Source: JASHPR01 sp963833885
Lineage (GTDB): Bacteria > Actinomycetota > Actinomycetes > Streptosporangiales > Streptosporangiaceae
Length of the DNA stretch: 64,000 nucleotides
Direction: 5' to 3'
Assembly (NCBI GenBank): GCA_963833885.1
Contig: CAWHZU010000031.1
Location: forward strand, 310,001 to 374,000
Position numbers and translations under genes: made by a program. The stretch's first letter is position 1. The number at the start of each line of letters is the position of its first letter. Positions 10,557-21,578 of the stretch are shown in pieces. The notes beneath the pieces were generated by a model that was not told the DNA's origin, did not search any database, and saw only the letters and a program-made list of their open reading frames with translations.

Positions 10557-12794
10557 ATGATTAAGCTCGTTCTCGTCCTGGCAGTCGTAGTCGTGGTAAT
10601 CCTCGTTGTTGTCATTGTCGTTGTGCGCAACATGAGAACCGAGGATCCTGACGAGTTCGCGGATCAGCGCGATGGCCGAGGCAGAACGCGCGGCGGCCAA
10701 GACGATCGCGATCTGAGCTATCGCGGCCGGGAATCAGCAGGCCGCCCTCCGGCGCGCGCCGGCCGGGATGCGGCGCCCGCCGGAGGCCCGGCAGCAGCGC
10801 GCTCAGCGGCCCCGCGCCAGGGCAATGGGTCCCGCGCCAGTTCCGGCCGTGGCTTTGACGAACGCCGGGACCAGTCACCGGGGCGCGGCCACCGGCGTGC
10901 GCCGGACCCGGGAGACGGCTACGACGCGGACCCGGGCTTCGACCAGCGTGGCGGGCGCCCCAACGACGATCGCCGCAGCGCGCCGGCTGCGTCTGGGCCG
11001 CAGAAGCGCCGCCGCCCCGACGACAGCACGCAGCACCGGCCGGACGGCCCGGCGCCCGCTCGCACCCGCCGGCGTTCCGGCGACAGCGCGGAGTGGGACA
11101 GCAGCGAGTGGGAGCAGCTCTCCGACGTCGACTACTGGGCCGAGCTGGCCTCGTCGAAGCCGATGACCTCGGGAACGCAGCCCAAGCCATCACGTCCCGC
11201 CGCGCACCGGGGCGGCTCGGCGGCAGGGCCCGGCCAGGACCCAGAGCCCGAGACGATGGCAGTGCGCTATCAAGCGCCCGCCGGGGCTCCGCGGCGGGAT
11301 CCCGTCACGGGTCTTCCGGTCCGGGAGCCTCAGCCCGCCGATGCCGAGCTGACAGCCGCGGCGGGCAGGAGCGACTTCGCCCCCGCGCCCGTTCCCGCTG
11401 ACCAGCCTCAGGACCGCCAGCGCCCCGCTGCGGCCTCGAACGGTGACCGGGGCAGCAAGCACCACCGCCGGCCTGCGGCCGGCCGCAACGGCGACCGGGG
11501 CCAGGCCGGCCGCCAGGTGCCTCCGGCCGCGCCGGCCAGCGATCGTGGCCAGCGTTTCCTCGACGCCCCTGGCCGGGACCCGGGCAGGTATCTGGATGTC
11601 GGGCCGGCCAGCCTTCCGATGCCGGCGATCCGCGACGTCCCGCCCGGCCCGCCCGCGCCGCCGGCCCGGCAGGCACGGCCCCGCGACATCGCGGCTACTC
11701 CGCCGCCCGCAGCGGCCCCGCCCGCGGCGCAGGCTCCGCCGCCCCGTAGGCAGCGGCCCGTTCCTCTCGACGATGACCCTCTGACCAGTCCGTCCTTCCC
11801 GGCGATCAAGACCTCGGACAGCAGGTCGTACCGCAACGGCAGGGCCGACACGCCGCCCGGCGGCTCCCGCGCCCCGGCGCCCTATCCCGCCGCCACGCCG
11901 CAGCGTCCGAGCTATGACTCGCCGACGGCCCAGTACCCAGCGGCGCAGTACCCCACGGCCCAGTACCCGGAGGCCCAGTATCCGGAGGTGCAGTACCCGA
12001 CGGCGCAGTACCCGACGGCCCAGTACCCGGAAGCTCAATACCCGGAAGCGCAGTACCCGACGGCCCAGTACCCCACGCCCCCCACGGCGCAGCCATCGGC
12101 CCCGCATCGTTCCGGCCAGCACTCTGCCCCGCAGAACCATGCCCCTCAGAGCCCTGCGCCCCAGGGCCCGGCTGGCGAGGTGCCTGGCCGGGGGCGGCGC
12201 GCGGCGGAGCGCCCCGCGGCCCAGCATTCGGCGCCGCAATACGCCAGGGATGACGGCAGCGTCTACCGGCCCGACCCGCTACCCAGCCGGAACCCCTACC
12301 CCGCGCCGGTTGCGAACGGATCGCCCGGTCCCGCCGCCGCGCAGCCCGCTCCGCCGCCAGTAACCCCAGCGTCGGGCAACCCATACGGCAGCTACGTGAC
12401 GCCTGACAGCCGCCAGGCCCCGGCCTCCGGCTACAACGGCTACCCCGCCACGCCCGGCAATGGCCACGGGCAGCCGTACCCGCCGCCCGCGGCACCGGGC
12501 GGCACAGGCCAGAACGGGAATGGCTACTGGCACCAGCCGGCGCCGGTTTCCGGCAGCCTGCCGGCGCCGGAGGGTTCCAGCTACCTCGAGGCCCCGGCGC
12601 AGGCCGGCCAGCCGCACCAGGCCGACGTGCCGGAACCCGATTACCGGAACGGTTACGGACAGCACAACCCGGCGGGTTACCCGCTGGACGGCTATCCGGC
12701 CGCACCGGAACACCCGGCGGGATACGCGCCTGTAGACCCCTATGGGAACGATGGATACGGCGGTTACCCAGAGTACGGAGCGGCCGAACGCTGA
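10557..12794 (+). CDS. Membrane-anchored proline/glutamine-rich low-complexity protein
   Basis: 745 residues from the ATG at 10557, chosen because the next residues (MIKLVLVLAVVVVVILVVVI) form one N-terminal membrane helix. The rest is predicted disordered: Arg/Asp/Gly-rich to about residue 160, then Pro/Ala/Gln-rich, with ten tandem pentapeptides of the form xAQYP at about residues 457-506 and a Tyr/Gly/Pro-rich tail ending NDGYGGYPEYGAAER. The single conserved-looking folded patch is SAEWDSSEWEQLSDVDYWAELA near residue 180, found in a family of actinobacterial membrane proteins of unknown role. The tail is probably cytoplasmic or cell-wall facing. No enzymatic motif. Confidence 0.72.
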   Translation: MIKLVLVLAVVVVVILVVVIVVVRNMRTEDPDEFADQRDGRGRTRGGQDDRDLSYRGRESAGRPPARAGRDAAPAGGPAAARSAAPRQGNGSRASSGRGFDERRDQSPGRGHRRAPDPGDGYDADPGFDQRGGRPNDDRRSAPAASGPQKRRRPDDSTQHRPDGPAPARTRRRSGDSAEWDSSEWEQLSDVDYWAELASSKPMTSGTQPKPSRPAAHRGGSAAGPGQDPEPETMAVRYQAPAGAPRRDPVTGLPVREPQPADAELTAAAGRSDFAPAPVPADQPQDRQRPAAASNGDRGSKHHRRPAAGRNGDRGQAGRQVPPAAPASDRGQRFLDAPGRDPGRYLDVGPASLPMPAIRDVPPGPPAPPARQARPRDIAATPPPAAAPPAAQAPPPRRQRPVPLDDDPLTSPSFPAIKTSDSRSYRNGRADTPPGGSRAPAPYPAATPQRPSYDSPTAQYPAAQYPTAQYPEAQYPEVQYPTAQYPTAQYPEAQYPEAQYPTAQYPTPPTAQPSAPHRSGQHSAPQNHAPQSPAPQGPAGEVPGRGRRAAERPAAQHSAPQYARDDGSVYRPDPLPSRNPYPAPVANGSPGPAAAQPAPPPVTPASGNPYGSYVTPDSRQAPASGYNGYPATPGNGHGQPYPPPAAPGGTGQNGNGYWHQPAPVSGSLPAPEGSSYLEAPAQAGQPHQADVPEPDYRNGYGQHNPAGYPLDGYPAAPEHPAGYAPVDPYGNDGYGGYPEYGAAER
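11925..12074 (+). repeat. Ten tandem 15-bp repeats coding xAQYP pentapeptides
   Basis: Each unit is 15 bp of the type ACG-GCC-CAG-TAC-CCG. The first residue alternates among T, A and E and one unit reads EVQYP. Ten units fit exactly between 11925 and 12074, and the array keeps the reading frame. Such arrays change copy number by slippage. The array is inside the low-complexity protein at 10557-12794. Confidence 0.85.
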
Positions 12795-12871
12795 CTTCCC
12801 GCCCCGCGGGCGGGCTTGACAAGGTGGGCCTGCCCGCACCGACAATGTGCCGACCCCGCAAGGCAGGTGAG

Positions 12872-13162
12872 ATGCAGGACGGCACGCATGACCATGTACG
12901 CAGTTACCACTTGCACCGGCTCGCGACGGCGCTCGACACGGTTGGCTTCCATGCCACGGTGAAAACCAGTTACCCGGCCGCCCTGCACGTGGCCGTCCCC
13001 GGCGCCTCGATGCTCGCCGAGAGCATCGACTGCACCCCGGGTACCGATGACCATGGGCGGCTCTGCTGGTACTACCGCTGGTCGTGGGGCGAGGTGCTGC
13101 ACGACGCCGAGGATCCACCGGGCGCAGCAGCGAAAATCGCAGAGGTGCTGGCCGCGCGGTGA
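12872..13162 (+). CDS. Small hypothetical protein
   Basis: 96 residues from the ATG at 12872, with AAGGCAGGTGAG just upstream. The composition is that of a small folded alpha/beta protein (YHLHRLATALDTVGFHATV, then WYYRWSWGEVL, then a closing helix AAAKIAEVLAAR). A possible promoter (TTGACA at 12816-12821, GACAAT at 12841-12846, 19-bp spacing) lies in front, so it is probably transcribed alone. I do not recognise the family. Confidence 0.6.
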   Translation: MQDGTHDHVRSYHLHRLATALDTVGFHATVKTSYPAALHVAVPGASMLAESIDCTPGTDDHGRLCWYYRWSWGEVLHDAEDPPGAAAKIAEVLAAR

Positions 13163-13222
13163 CCGCGCATGGCAGCGCCCCGGGAGCCCAGCATGGCCCC
13201 CCGGGGCGCTACGCGGTGTGTC

Positions 13223-14077
13223 TTAGCGGATGAGCCCTGCGAGCAGACCGCCGTACTGATCCTCGTTGGAGCTACGCGGCGGCGAAGCAACCCTGAGGTT
13301 CGACGACTGACGCCGTACGGTGCTCACCTTCGACCGGGCGGCCTTCGCCTTGCCGTTGCCATTCGGCTTGGGCCTGGCGGTGGTGGTGTGAGCCCTCGCC
13401 GTTGACGTCGAGCGCTTGGCCGCGGTCCTGGACGTCGCGGTCCTGGACTTTGCGGCGGCGGTCTTCGGCCGCGCCGCGGTCGCCGGCTTGGCCACCCGTG
13501 TCGAACGGGCCGTGCTGCCGGACCGCGCCGACGCGGTCGACCTGGCAGCCGACTTCGCCGGCTTGGCCGTGCGCCGAGCCTTGGCACCGGTGGTCCGGGC
13601 CTTGGCGGTGGTGGTCCGGGCCTTGGCGGTGCCGGCTGGCCTCGCCGAGGACCGTGACTTGCTCGCGCTCGACTTCGCCGCTGCCGCAGGCATCGCCTTG
13701 GCAGTCGACATCGTCTTGGCGGCCGCGGTCAGCGACTTCGCCGCGGTGGTCATGGCCTTCGTCGCGGTGTTCATCGCCTGCATGGCGGTGGACATCGTCT
13801 TAGCGGAGGACGTGGCCTTGGTGGCCGCGGCCGTCATCTTGCTGGCGGCCGACGTGACCTTGGTGGCCGCGGACGAGACTGTCCGGGCCGCAACCTGCGC
13901 CGACGGTGTGCTCTTGCTGGCCGTCGTGCGCTTGGCCCTGGTCGTGGTCGTCCTGGTGGTGGCCCTCTTCTTCGGCCGGCTCGCGGTGCGCTTGGGAGCG
14001 CTGCCGCTCGTCGACCGAGTGCGGGCGCTCGCCGGGGTGCGGCGGGCGGCCTTACGGGCCGTGGTTCGTGCAGGCAC
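13223..14077 (-). CDS. Histone H1-like, lysine/alanine-rich DNA-binding protein
   Basis: 284 residues from a GTG at 14077 with a strong GGGGGAAG upstream. The protein is almost wholly Ala, Lys, Arg, Ser and Thr. It contains many short KA, AK and TTKAR repeats and a central stretch of imperfect 7-14 residue repeats (AATKATSSAKTMSTAMQAMN). This resembles the basic tails of actinobacterial nucleoid proteins (Hlp/HupS-type or H1-like) but lacks a HU fold. It probably coats DNA electrostatically. The opposite strand also has a long open frame, a by-product of the biased codons. The C-terminus (NEDQYGGLLAGLIR) is the only non-repetitive part. Confidence 0.7.
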   Translation of the reverse strand: MPARTTARKAARRTPASARTRSTSGSAPKRTASRPKKRATTRTTTTRAKRTTASKSTPSAQVAARTVSSAATKVTSAASKMTAAATKATSSAKTMSTAMQAMNTATKAMTTAAKSLTAAAKTMSTAKAMPAAAAKSSASKSRSSARPAGTAKARTTTAKARTTGAKARRTAKPAKSAARSTASARSGSTARSTRVAKPATAARPKTAAAKSRTATSRTAAKRSTSTARAHTTTARPKPNGNGKAKAARSKVSTVRRQSSNLRVASPPRSSNEDQYGGLLAGLIR

Positions 14078-14637
14078 TGATCTTCCCCCCGTCTAGATCA
14101 ATTACGGGAGTCCTATTCCACGCCCGCCGCCGATTTACACACCCGGAAGCCGTTCTACCTGCAGAACAATGGACCCAGGCGATGAAAATAGCCGCTAATT
14201 CCCCCGCCCAGAAGCGCGCCTGCGCGCCGTGGCGGTGAGGAAGACGATGAAAAAAAGAGTTCGCCCGGCTAGTGATTCAGGCGAGTTCGCGGCGTCCGGG
14301 CAGCCCATAACGACGCAGCGTGCATGGCCGGGGCGAGGCGGGCAACACCAGACCGACAGGTCCCCCCCTGACCTCTGCGCGCCGAGAGTGGCCCGTCGCG
14401 CAGACTCCCTTGGTCGACCGCAGGTGCGAGCGGTCTCCCCCAGGCGCATTGCCCGCCCCGTCCCGGTTAGAGAAAGCCAACCGCGTCCATGCTCCCGCCG
14501 CCATCCCCGAATTCCGGGATGCGTGCCTGGCGACAGCACACCTAGAATGCCCGCTACCGTACGCGACTTCAGGCGACGGCGCCGCAGCCGGCGCAGACCA
14601 CGCTGGCGTGACAGGACACCCCGCAGGCAGGACGGTG
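14078..14637. other. 560-bp divergent intergenic region, no supported gene
   Basis: This lies between the H1-like gene (minus) and the FHA gene (plus). It contains AT-richer patches near 14090-14120, 14180-14200 and 14240-14260 that could be promoters. Open frames on both strands here have no ribosome site and read as arbitrary Arg/Pro-rich sequence. An upstream extension of the FHA frame to 14320 is rejected for the same reason. Confidence 0.5.
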
Positions 14638-15471
14638 ATGACGCTCGATTCGGCTCCAGCGACCGCGCACGTCACCACCCCGGCCGGACGCGTGATCGCG
14701 ATTCCCGATGGCAGCCGGGTGGTCTTCGGCCGCGGCCCCGACGCGGACCTGGTGATCCCGGCCGGGCGCGGGCTGTCCCGGCGGGCGGGCGCTATCAGTG
14801 CGGCAGCTGGCGGTGCCTGGGTGGCCAATCTCAGCTACACCCATGCGCTGTACGCCGAGGGCCACGGGTACCGGATCCGGCTGCCGCGCATGGACGAGCC
14901 CGGTGAGCCGTCGGTGGGCTGGTTCGTGCGGGCGGGAACCGCGCTGATCGGCTCGCGCGCGATGCTCGAGGAGGGGCAGCCGCTGCGCCTCGTGGTCGCG
15001 GCCGACGCGGCGGCCGGGGATGACGACGGCGACCGCGCTCCGGCCCGGGCCGACGGCGATCCGACCCTGCTCCCGCTCTACCTGGACCCGAACACCAAGC
15101 TCTTCCTCGTCGCCCTGATGTGGTGCCGGCCCTGGCTGATCGACCCGGCGCGCGGCATGCCGCTGCCCCGGACACCGGAGATCGCCCGCGCTGCGCTCGA
15201 GGTCACCGACGCCCACCACGAGATCGAGTGCTTCGACAGCGACCCGGCGTTCCGTGACCGGCTGTCCGCGCGGGTCGGAGAGCACATCAAGGTGCTGCGT
15301 CGCAAGATCGTCGAGCGCGGCCTGGTGCGCCCGGGCATCCGCCTGTCCGACGAGGTGGCGGTCGGGGCCCTCATCGACACCGGAATCATCGCCGCTCCCG
15401 ACCTCGCCCGCCTGGGCGACCCGGCATGGTGTTCCCGCCAGGAGGACCTGTGGTGGACCCAGGCGATGTGA
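14638..15471 (+). CDS. FHA-domain phosphothreonine-binding protein
   Basis: 277 residues from the ATG at 14638. The N-terminal 100 residues form an FHA beta sandwich (VIAIPDGSRVVFGRGPDADL, with the GR and SR positions, then LSRRAGAI), which binds phosphothreonine peptides. The second half is helical (LDPNTKLFLVALMWCRPWLID, EHIKVLRRKIVERGLV) and ends in a winged-helix-like segment. It is tail-to-tail with a Ser/Thr kinase 10 bp away, a natural functional partner because FHA proteins are typical substrates or readers of such kinases. The pairing is inferred from position. Confidence 0.8.
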   Translation: MTLDSAPATAHVTTPAGRVIAIPDGSRVVFGRGPDADLVIPAGRGLSRRAGAISAAAGGAWVANLSYTHALYAEGHGYRIRLPRMDEPGEPSVGWFVRAGTALIGSRAMLEEGQPLRLVVAADAAAGDDDGDRAPARADGDPTLLPLYLDPNTKLFLVALMWCRPWLIDPARGMPLPRTPEIARAALEVTDAHHEIECFDSDPAFRDRLSARVGEHIKVLRRKIVERGLVRPGIRLSDEVAVGALIDTGIIAAPDLARLGDPAWCSRQEDLWWTQAM

Positions 15472-15481
15472 GCGCTAGCGG

Positions 15482-17068
<1,587 letters not shown>

Positions 17069-17247
17069 TCCAGTCCCTCCCGGTAGGGGAGGTTAGCCCC
17101 TTACCTGCCGGCTGGCCAGGTTTTCCGCACACGACGCCCGGGACCTGGGACGCGGCACGGCCGGCACTGCGGCGCGACGGTCGCGGCAGCCGATGCCTTA
17201 GCCTGTTTGCGGCCCGAGACCCTCCGGCTCGACAGGACGCGCCCATA

Positions 17248-19842
17248 ATGCCGATAGCAGAGATCACCCGTGCCGAGACCAGCGAGCGCGCCCGGCTGCT
17301 CCGCGTGGACTCATACGACGTCACGCTGGACCTGACCAGGGGGGACGAGGTATTCGGGTCGGCCAGCGTGATCCGGTTCGGCTGCCGGGAGCCGGGCGCG
17401 ACCTCCTACGTCGACCTGATCGCGGCCGGCGTCCACGAGATCACGCTGAACGGCGTGCCGGTCGACGTGGCCGGTGCGGTGCAGGGGGCCCAGGGGCGGA
17501 TCACGCTCCCGCCCCTCGCCGCCGAGAACGTGCTGCGGGTGGTTGCCGACTGCCGCTACTCGGGCGACGGCACGGGGCTGCACCGGGCGGTCGACCCCGC
17601 CGACGGAAAGGTCTACACGTACACGAAGTTCGAGCCCGCCTACGCCCGCCGGGTCTACGCCAACTTTGAGCAGCCGGACCTGAAGGCGTTGTTCACGTTC
17701 CACGTCGCCGCCCCGGCACACTGGACCGTGCTGTCCAACCAGCCCGCGCCCGAGCCGGTCCCGGCCGAGCGCGCGGGGAGCAGCGTGTGGCACTTCCCGC
17801 CCACGCCGCTGATCTCGACCTACCTCAGCGCCGTGGCCGCCGGTGAGTACCGGCTCGTGCAGGCGTCGCACACCACGCCAAGGGGCCAGATGGTTCCGCT
17901 CGGCATCGCCTGCCGGGCGTCGCTCGCCGCTCACCTGGACGCCGACGAGATCTTCGCGATCACCCGGCAGGGTCTGGACTTCTATACCGGGCTGTTCCAG
18001 GGCGACTTCCCGTTCGCCAAGTACGACCAGGTGTTCGTGCCCGACTACAGCGTGGGCGCCACCGAGAACGTCGGCTGCGTGGTCATCTCCGACGAACTGC
18101 TGTTCCGGTCCCGGGTCACCAGCGCGCTGCACGAGCTGCGGGCGATGGTGATCTTGCACGAGATGGCGCACATGTGGTTCGGCAACCTGGTGACGATGAA
18201 GTGGTGGGACGACCTGTGGCTGAACGAGTCGTTCGCCGAGTTCTGCGGCACGCTGGCCAGCGCCGAGGCGACCCGGTTCGGCGACGCCTGGACCACGTTC
18301 TGCGCGGGCCGCAAGACCTGGGGCTACATGCAGGACCGGATGCCCTCGACACACCCGATCGCGGCGGACGTGCCAACGCTGACCCAGGCCCTGGCGAACT
18401 TCGACGGGATCAGCTACGCCAAGGGTGCCTCGGTGCTCCGGCAGCTGCTCGCGCTGCTCGGCCGGCCCGCGTTCGAGAACGGCATCCGCGGCTACCTGGC
18501 CGAGCACGCCTGGGGCAACGCCACGCTCGCCGACCTGCTGGCCGCGCTCGAGCAGAGCGCGAGAGCGAGCCTGGGCAGCTGGTCGCGGGCCTGGCTGCAG
18601 ACCGCGGGCCCGAACACCCTGCGGCCCGAGTTCGAGGTCGGCGCCGACGGCGCGTTCACGTCGTTCGCGGTGCTGCAGGAGGCACCAGCGGAGCATCCCA
18701 CGCTGCGGCCGCATCACCTCGCCGTCGGCCTGTACTCCCGCTCGGGCGGCTCCGGCGGCTCCGGTGGCACCGACGGTGACGGCGCCCTGGCGCTGGCGCA
18801 GCGGCTGGAGGTCGGCATCGCGGGCGCGCGCACCGAGCTGCCGCAGCTGGCGGGCGTCCGGCAGCCGGACCTGATCCTGCTCAACGACGGGGACCTCGAC
18901 TACGCGGTCGTCCGCTTCGACCCGCGGTCGCTGCAAACCCTGACCGAGGCGATCGGCGCTCTCGGCGATCCGCTGGCCCGCGCGGTGTGCTGGAGCGCGG
19001 CCATCGACATGCTGCGCGAGGCCGAGCTGCCGCTGCCCACGTTCGTGCGGATGCTGGCGAACGGCATGGACCGCGAGGGGTCGGTCGCGGTGCTGCAGGC
19101 CCTGCACTCCGTGACCGATCAGATCATGACGCTGGCCGGCGACCCGGCATGGGTGCCCGAGGGCAAGGCCGAGCTTGCCGCGGCCGGGACCCGGCTGCTG
19201 CACGGCGCCGAGCCGGGCAGCGATCACCAGCTCGCCTGGGCCCAGCTGCTCAGCTGGACCGCGGCCACGCCGGACCAGCTCGACCTGATCGCCGGGCTGC
19301 TGGACCGCACCGCCGACGTGCCCGGCCTGGCCGTGGACGCCGAGCTGCGCTGGGCGATCCTGCGCAGGCTCGCCGTGACCGGCCGGGCCGGGGACGCCGA
19401 GATCCGCGCCGAGCTGAGGCGTGATCCGACCGACGCCGGGACCCGGCACGCCACCGCCTGCCACGCCGCGGTACCGGACGCCGCGCACAAGGCCGCCGCC
19501 TGGCACCTGCTGGCCGAGACCGGGGAGCTCGGGGCGCTGGGCGTGGTCGAATGCTCCCGCGGCTTCATCCAGACCGAGCACGCCGACCTGCTCGCCCCGT
19601 ACACCGAGCGTTACTTCGACGCGCTGCCGGCGATCTGGGCGACCCGCGGCGAGCACATTCGCGTGGTGCTCGGCCGGCTGCTGTTCCCGTATCCGGCGGC
19701 GTCACCGGACCTGCTCGGCCGGATCGACGCGTTCCTCGCCGCCCCGCGCGACCCTGGTCTCGCCCGGGTGCTGACCGAGACCCGCGACATCGTGGCGCGT
19801 GCGCTGCGTTCCCGCGCCCTGCCCGCCGCCCTGCCCGCCTGA
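17248..19842 (+). CDS. pepN: Aminopeptidase N (M1 zinc metallopeptidase)
   Basis: 864 residues, the usual length of the actinobacterial cytosolic PepN. It removes N-terminal residues from peptides. The zinc site is complete: H304-E305-x-x-H308 and third ligand E327 (HEMAHMWFGN ... LWLNE). The exopeptidase motif normally reading GxMEN is GATEN here (residues 270-274), so the methionine is threonine while the key Glu273 is kept. The ERAP1-like helical C-terminal domain is present. A Ser/Gly-rich loop near residue 500 (SGGSGGSGG) is unusual. It is divergent from the kinase gene with a 179-bp gap that should carry both promoters. Confidence 0.93.
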   Translation: MPIAEITRAETSERARLLRVDSYDVTLDLTRGDEVFGSASVIRFGCREPGATSYVDLIAAGVHEITLNGVPVDVAGAVQGAQGRITLPPLAAENVLRVVADCRYSGDGTGLHRAVDPADGKVYTYTKFEPAYARRVYANFEQPDLKALFTFHVAAPAHWTVLSNQPAPEPVPAERAGSSVWHFPPTPLISTYLSAVAAGEYRLVQASHTTPRGQMVPLGIACRASLAAHLDADEIFAITRQGLDFYTGLFQGDFPFAKYDQVFVPDYSVGATENVGCVVISDELLFRSRVTSALHELRAMVILHEMAHMWFGNLVTMKWWDDLWLNESFAEFCGTLASAEATRFGDAWTTFCAGRKTWGYMQDRMPSTHPIAADVPTLTQALANFDGISYAKGASVLRQLLALLGRPAFENGIRGYLAEHAWGNATLADLLAALEQSARASLGSWSRAWLQTAGPNTLRPEFEVGADGAFTSFAVLQEAPAEHPTLRPHHLAVGLYSRSGGSGGSGGTDGDGALALAQRLEVGIAGARTELPQLAGVRQPDLILLNDGDLDYAVVRFDPRSLQTLTEAIGALGDPLARAVCWSAAIDMLREAELPLPTFVRMLANGMDREGSVAVLQALHSVTDQIMTLAGDPAWVPEGKAELAAAGTRLLHGAEPGSDHQLAWAQLLSWTAATPDQLDLIAGLLDRTADVPGLAVDAELRWAILRRLAVTGRAGDAEIRAELRRDPTDAGTRHATACHAAVPDAAHKAAAWHLLAETGELGALGVVECSRGFIQTEHADLLAPYTERYFDALPAIWATRGEHIRVVLGRLLFPYPAASPDLLGRIDAFLAAPRDPGLARVLTETRDIVARALRSRALPAALPA

Positions 19843-20089
19843 CCCGCGCCGCACGAACCGGGGAGCAGGCCCCCTTTGGGGTGGGGTGCTGGCCTCCTTG
19901 CCGCGCCCGATGCCGCCGGATACGCTGCATTGCAGTGGCAGCGCGCAACCTGCCCGCTTCCGAGCCAGCGACCGGCCCGCGCCGACGATGGCGACGAGGA
20001 CAAGGGTCTCCGACTCGTGTGCATCTACGTCATGCCGTTCACCTTTTTGGCGGGCAGTCGCGGGCGGACCCGCCGGAAAGCGATGAGCC

Positions 20090-20974
20090 ATGACTCAGAA
20101 CAAGGCCCAGAAGACCGCCGTCCGCCAGCGCATGGCCGAGACCGGCGAGCCGTACAGCGTCGCCCGGCACGTGGTCGAGGCCGGGCAGGTGCCCGCAGAG
20201 CCACCAGAACCCCCAGAGACGGGCCGTTACGCAACGCCCCGTGATGACAATTGGTACGCCAGGATGGCCGAGGAAGCGGGCATCAGCGTCGAGGAGTTCC
20301 GGGCTCAGGAGGAAGCCGCCCGGCTGGCGGACCTGGCCGGGGACGCGCAGCGGCGGGCCGATGAGGCGCAGGAACGGGCCGACCTCGCCCAAGAGCGGGC
20401 CGAGCAGGCGGAGGAGGTGGCCGAACTCGCCCAGGCGGCCGCCGACCTGGCCACCGAGGCCGCCGAGCTGACCCACAGCCGGGCCGACGAGCAGGAGCGG
20501 GAACGGGCGCAGCAACGCGCCGACGAGGCGGGACTGGCCCGCGACCGGGCACAGCAAGCCGCCGACCTGGCGCAACAGCGGGCCGAGCGGGAGCAGGAAC
20601 TCGCCGAGCACGCCGACGAGGCTGCCGACCGCGCGCAGGCACGCGCCGAGGAACTGGCCGAGGATTCCGGCGACGACGAAGACCACGAGGACTTCGGCGA
20701 CGTCGATGAGGACGGCCCGGAGGACTGGCGGCATGGCGGCTGGAACTGGGAGCGGGGCGCCGGGGAGCATCACGGCCACGGCCCGGGCCCGGACTGGAAC
20801 CGCCTCGAGTACCTCGGCGACCGGCTGCAGGACCGGGTCGACCGGTTCCGGCAGCGGTTCGACATGGCGCGGGAGCGGGCCGAGCAGATGATCAGCCAGG
20901 CCGAGCGGATCATGAACGTGACCCGCGGCGAGCCCCAGCACAGCGACGACACCGACCACACCGACCAGGCCTGA
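20090..20974 (+). CDS. Long coiled-coil protein with acidic C-terminal half
   Basis: 294 residues from the ATG at 20090. The N-terminus (VRQRMAETGEPYSVARHV) is a short motif shared by a number of actinobacterial proteins of unknown role. Residues about 70-200 are an uninterrupted coiled coil of heptads rich in Ala, Glu and Arg (QERADLAQERAEQAEEVAEL). A very acidic stretch follows (EDSGDDEDHEDFGDVDEDG), then a second helical part (RLQDRVDRFRQRFDMARERA). It may act as a structural or scaffold protein. No catalytic motif and no signal peptide. Confidence 0.72.
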   Translation: MTQNKAQKTAVRQRMAETGEPYSVARHVVEAGQVPAEPPEPPETGRYATPRDDNWYARMAEEAGISVEEFRAQEEAARLADLAGDAQRRADEAQERADLAQERAEQAEEVAELAQAAADLATEAAELTHSRADEQERERAQQRADEAGLARDRAQQAADLAQQRAEREQELAEHADEAADRAQARAEELAEDSGDDEDHEDFGDVDEDGPEDWRHGGWNWERGAGEHHGHGPGPDWNRLEYLGDRLQDRVDRFRQRFDMARERAEQMISQAERIMNVTRGEPQHSDDTDHTDQA

Positions 20975-21005
20975 CCGCCGCGCCGTAGCCCCGGCGGAAA
21001 TCCCG

Positions 21006-21578
21006 GTGCGCCCGGGTGCCTGCCGGGGCTACCGTGCCGTGGTGCGGCACGACAACCACGCGGACCGGCAGGCGTGGCGGGTGACCTCGGGTGAGCCCGC
21101 ACCCGGCGCCGTCGAGCGGCTGCTGCGACTGCTGCCCGGCTGGTTCGGCATCGAGTCGTCGGTCCTCGAGTACGTCGTCGACGCCCGGACCCGGCCGGCC
21201 TATCAGGCCTGGCCGGACGGCCAGCAGGCCGCCGAACCCAGCGGGGTGCTGCTCGCCGCCCGGCACTTCCCCGCCTCGGCCGAGATTTATCTGATGGCCG
21301 TGGATCCGGCCTGGCACCGGCGCGGAGCCGGCCGCGCGCTCGTGGCCGCGCTCGAGGCCGACCTTGTCGCCGAAGGTGCCGAGTTCCTGCAGGTCAAGAC
21401 CCAGGGACCGGCCCGCCCCGACGCTGGCTACGCGAAAACCAGGCAATTCTACGCCAGCGTCGGCTTCCAGCCCCTCGAGGAGATCTACGGCCTCTGGCCG
21501 GGACTCCCCTGCCTGATCATGATCAAATCTCTCAGGACGGGCAGGCGACCTTCCACAGATAGCCATCCGGGTCGCTGA
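21006..21578 (+). CDS. GNAT-family N-acetyltransferase
   Basis: About 190 residues if the GTG at 21006 is used; a GTG at 21039 or 21042 is equally possible. The acetyl-CoA binding motif A is clear (IYLMAVDPAWHRRGAGRALV, with the R/Q-x-x-G-x-G/A pattern), followed by the FYASVGFQPLEEIYG motif B region. The substrate is not known. The last 47 bp overlap the convergent VOC gene, so the final residues (GRRPSTDSHPGR) are shared coding sequence on both strands; an indel near the end could have lengthened it. Confidence 0.8.
   Translation: MRPGACRGYRAVVRHDNHADRQAWRVTSGEPAPGAVERLLRLLPGWFGIESSVLEYVVDARTRPAYQAWPDGQQAAEPSGVLLAARHFPASAEIYLMAVDPAWHRRGAGRALVAALEADLVAEGAEFLQVKTQGPARPDAGYAKTRQFYASVGFQPLEEIYGLWPGLPCLIMIKSLRTGRRPSTDSHPGR

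Noticed and set aside
13416..14096. Plus-strand frame opposite the H1-like gene, reading as a hydrophobic Ala/Val/Leu protein
   Set aside because: It looks like a membrane protein only because the basic Ala/Lys codons of the other strand reverse-complement to hydrophobic ones; the minus strand has the strong ribosome site.
14320..14637. N-terminal extension of the FHA frame
   Set aside because: The 106 extra residues are Arg/Pro-rich without fold, and the ATG at 14638 gives the normal FHA start.
17311..19656. Minus-strand frame of about 780 codons opposite pepN
   Set aside because: Composition is Gly/Arg/Val/Gln-rich shadow coding with no motif, while pepN is complete on the other strand.
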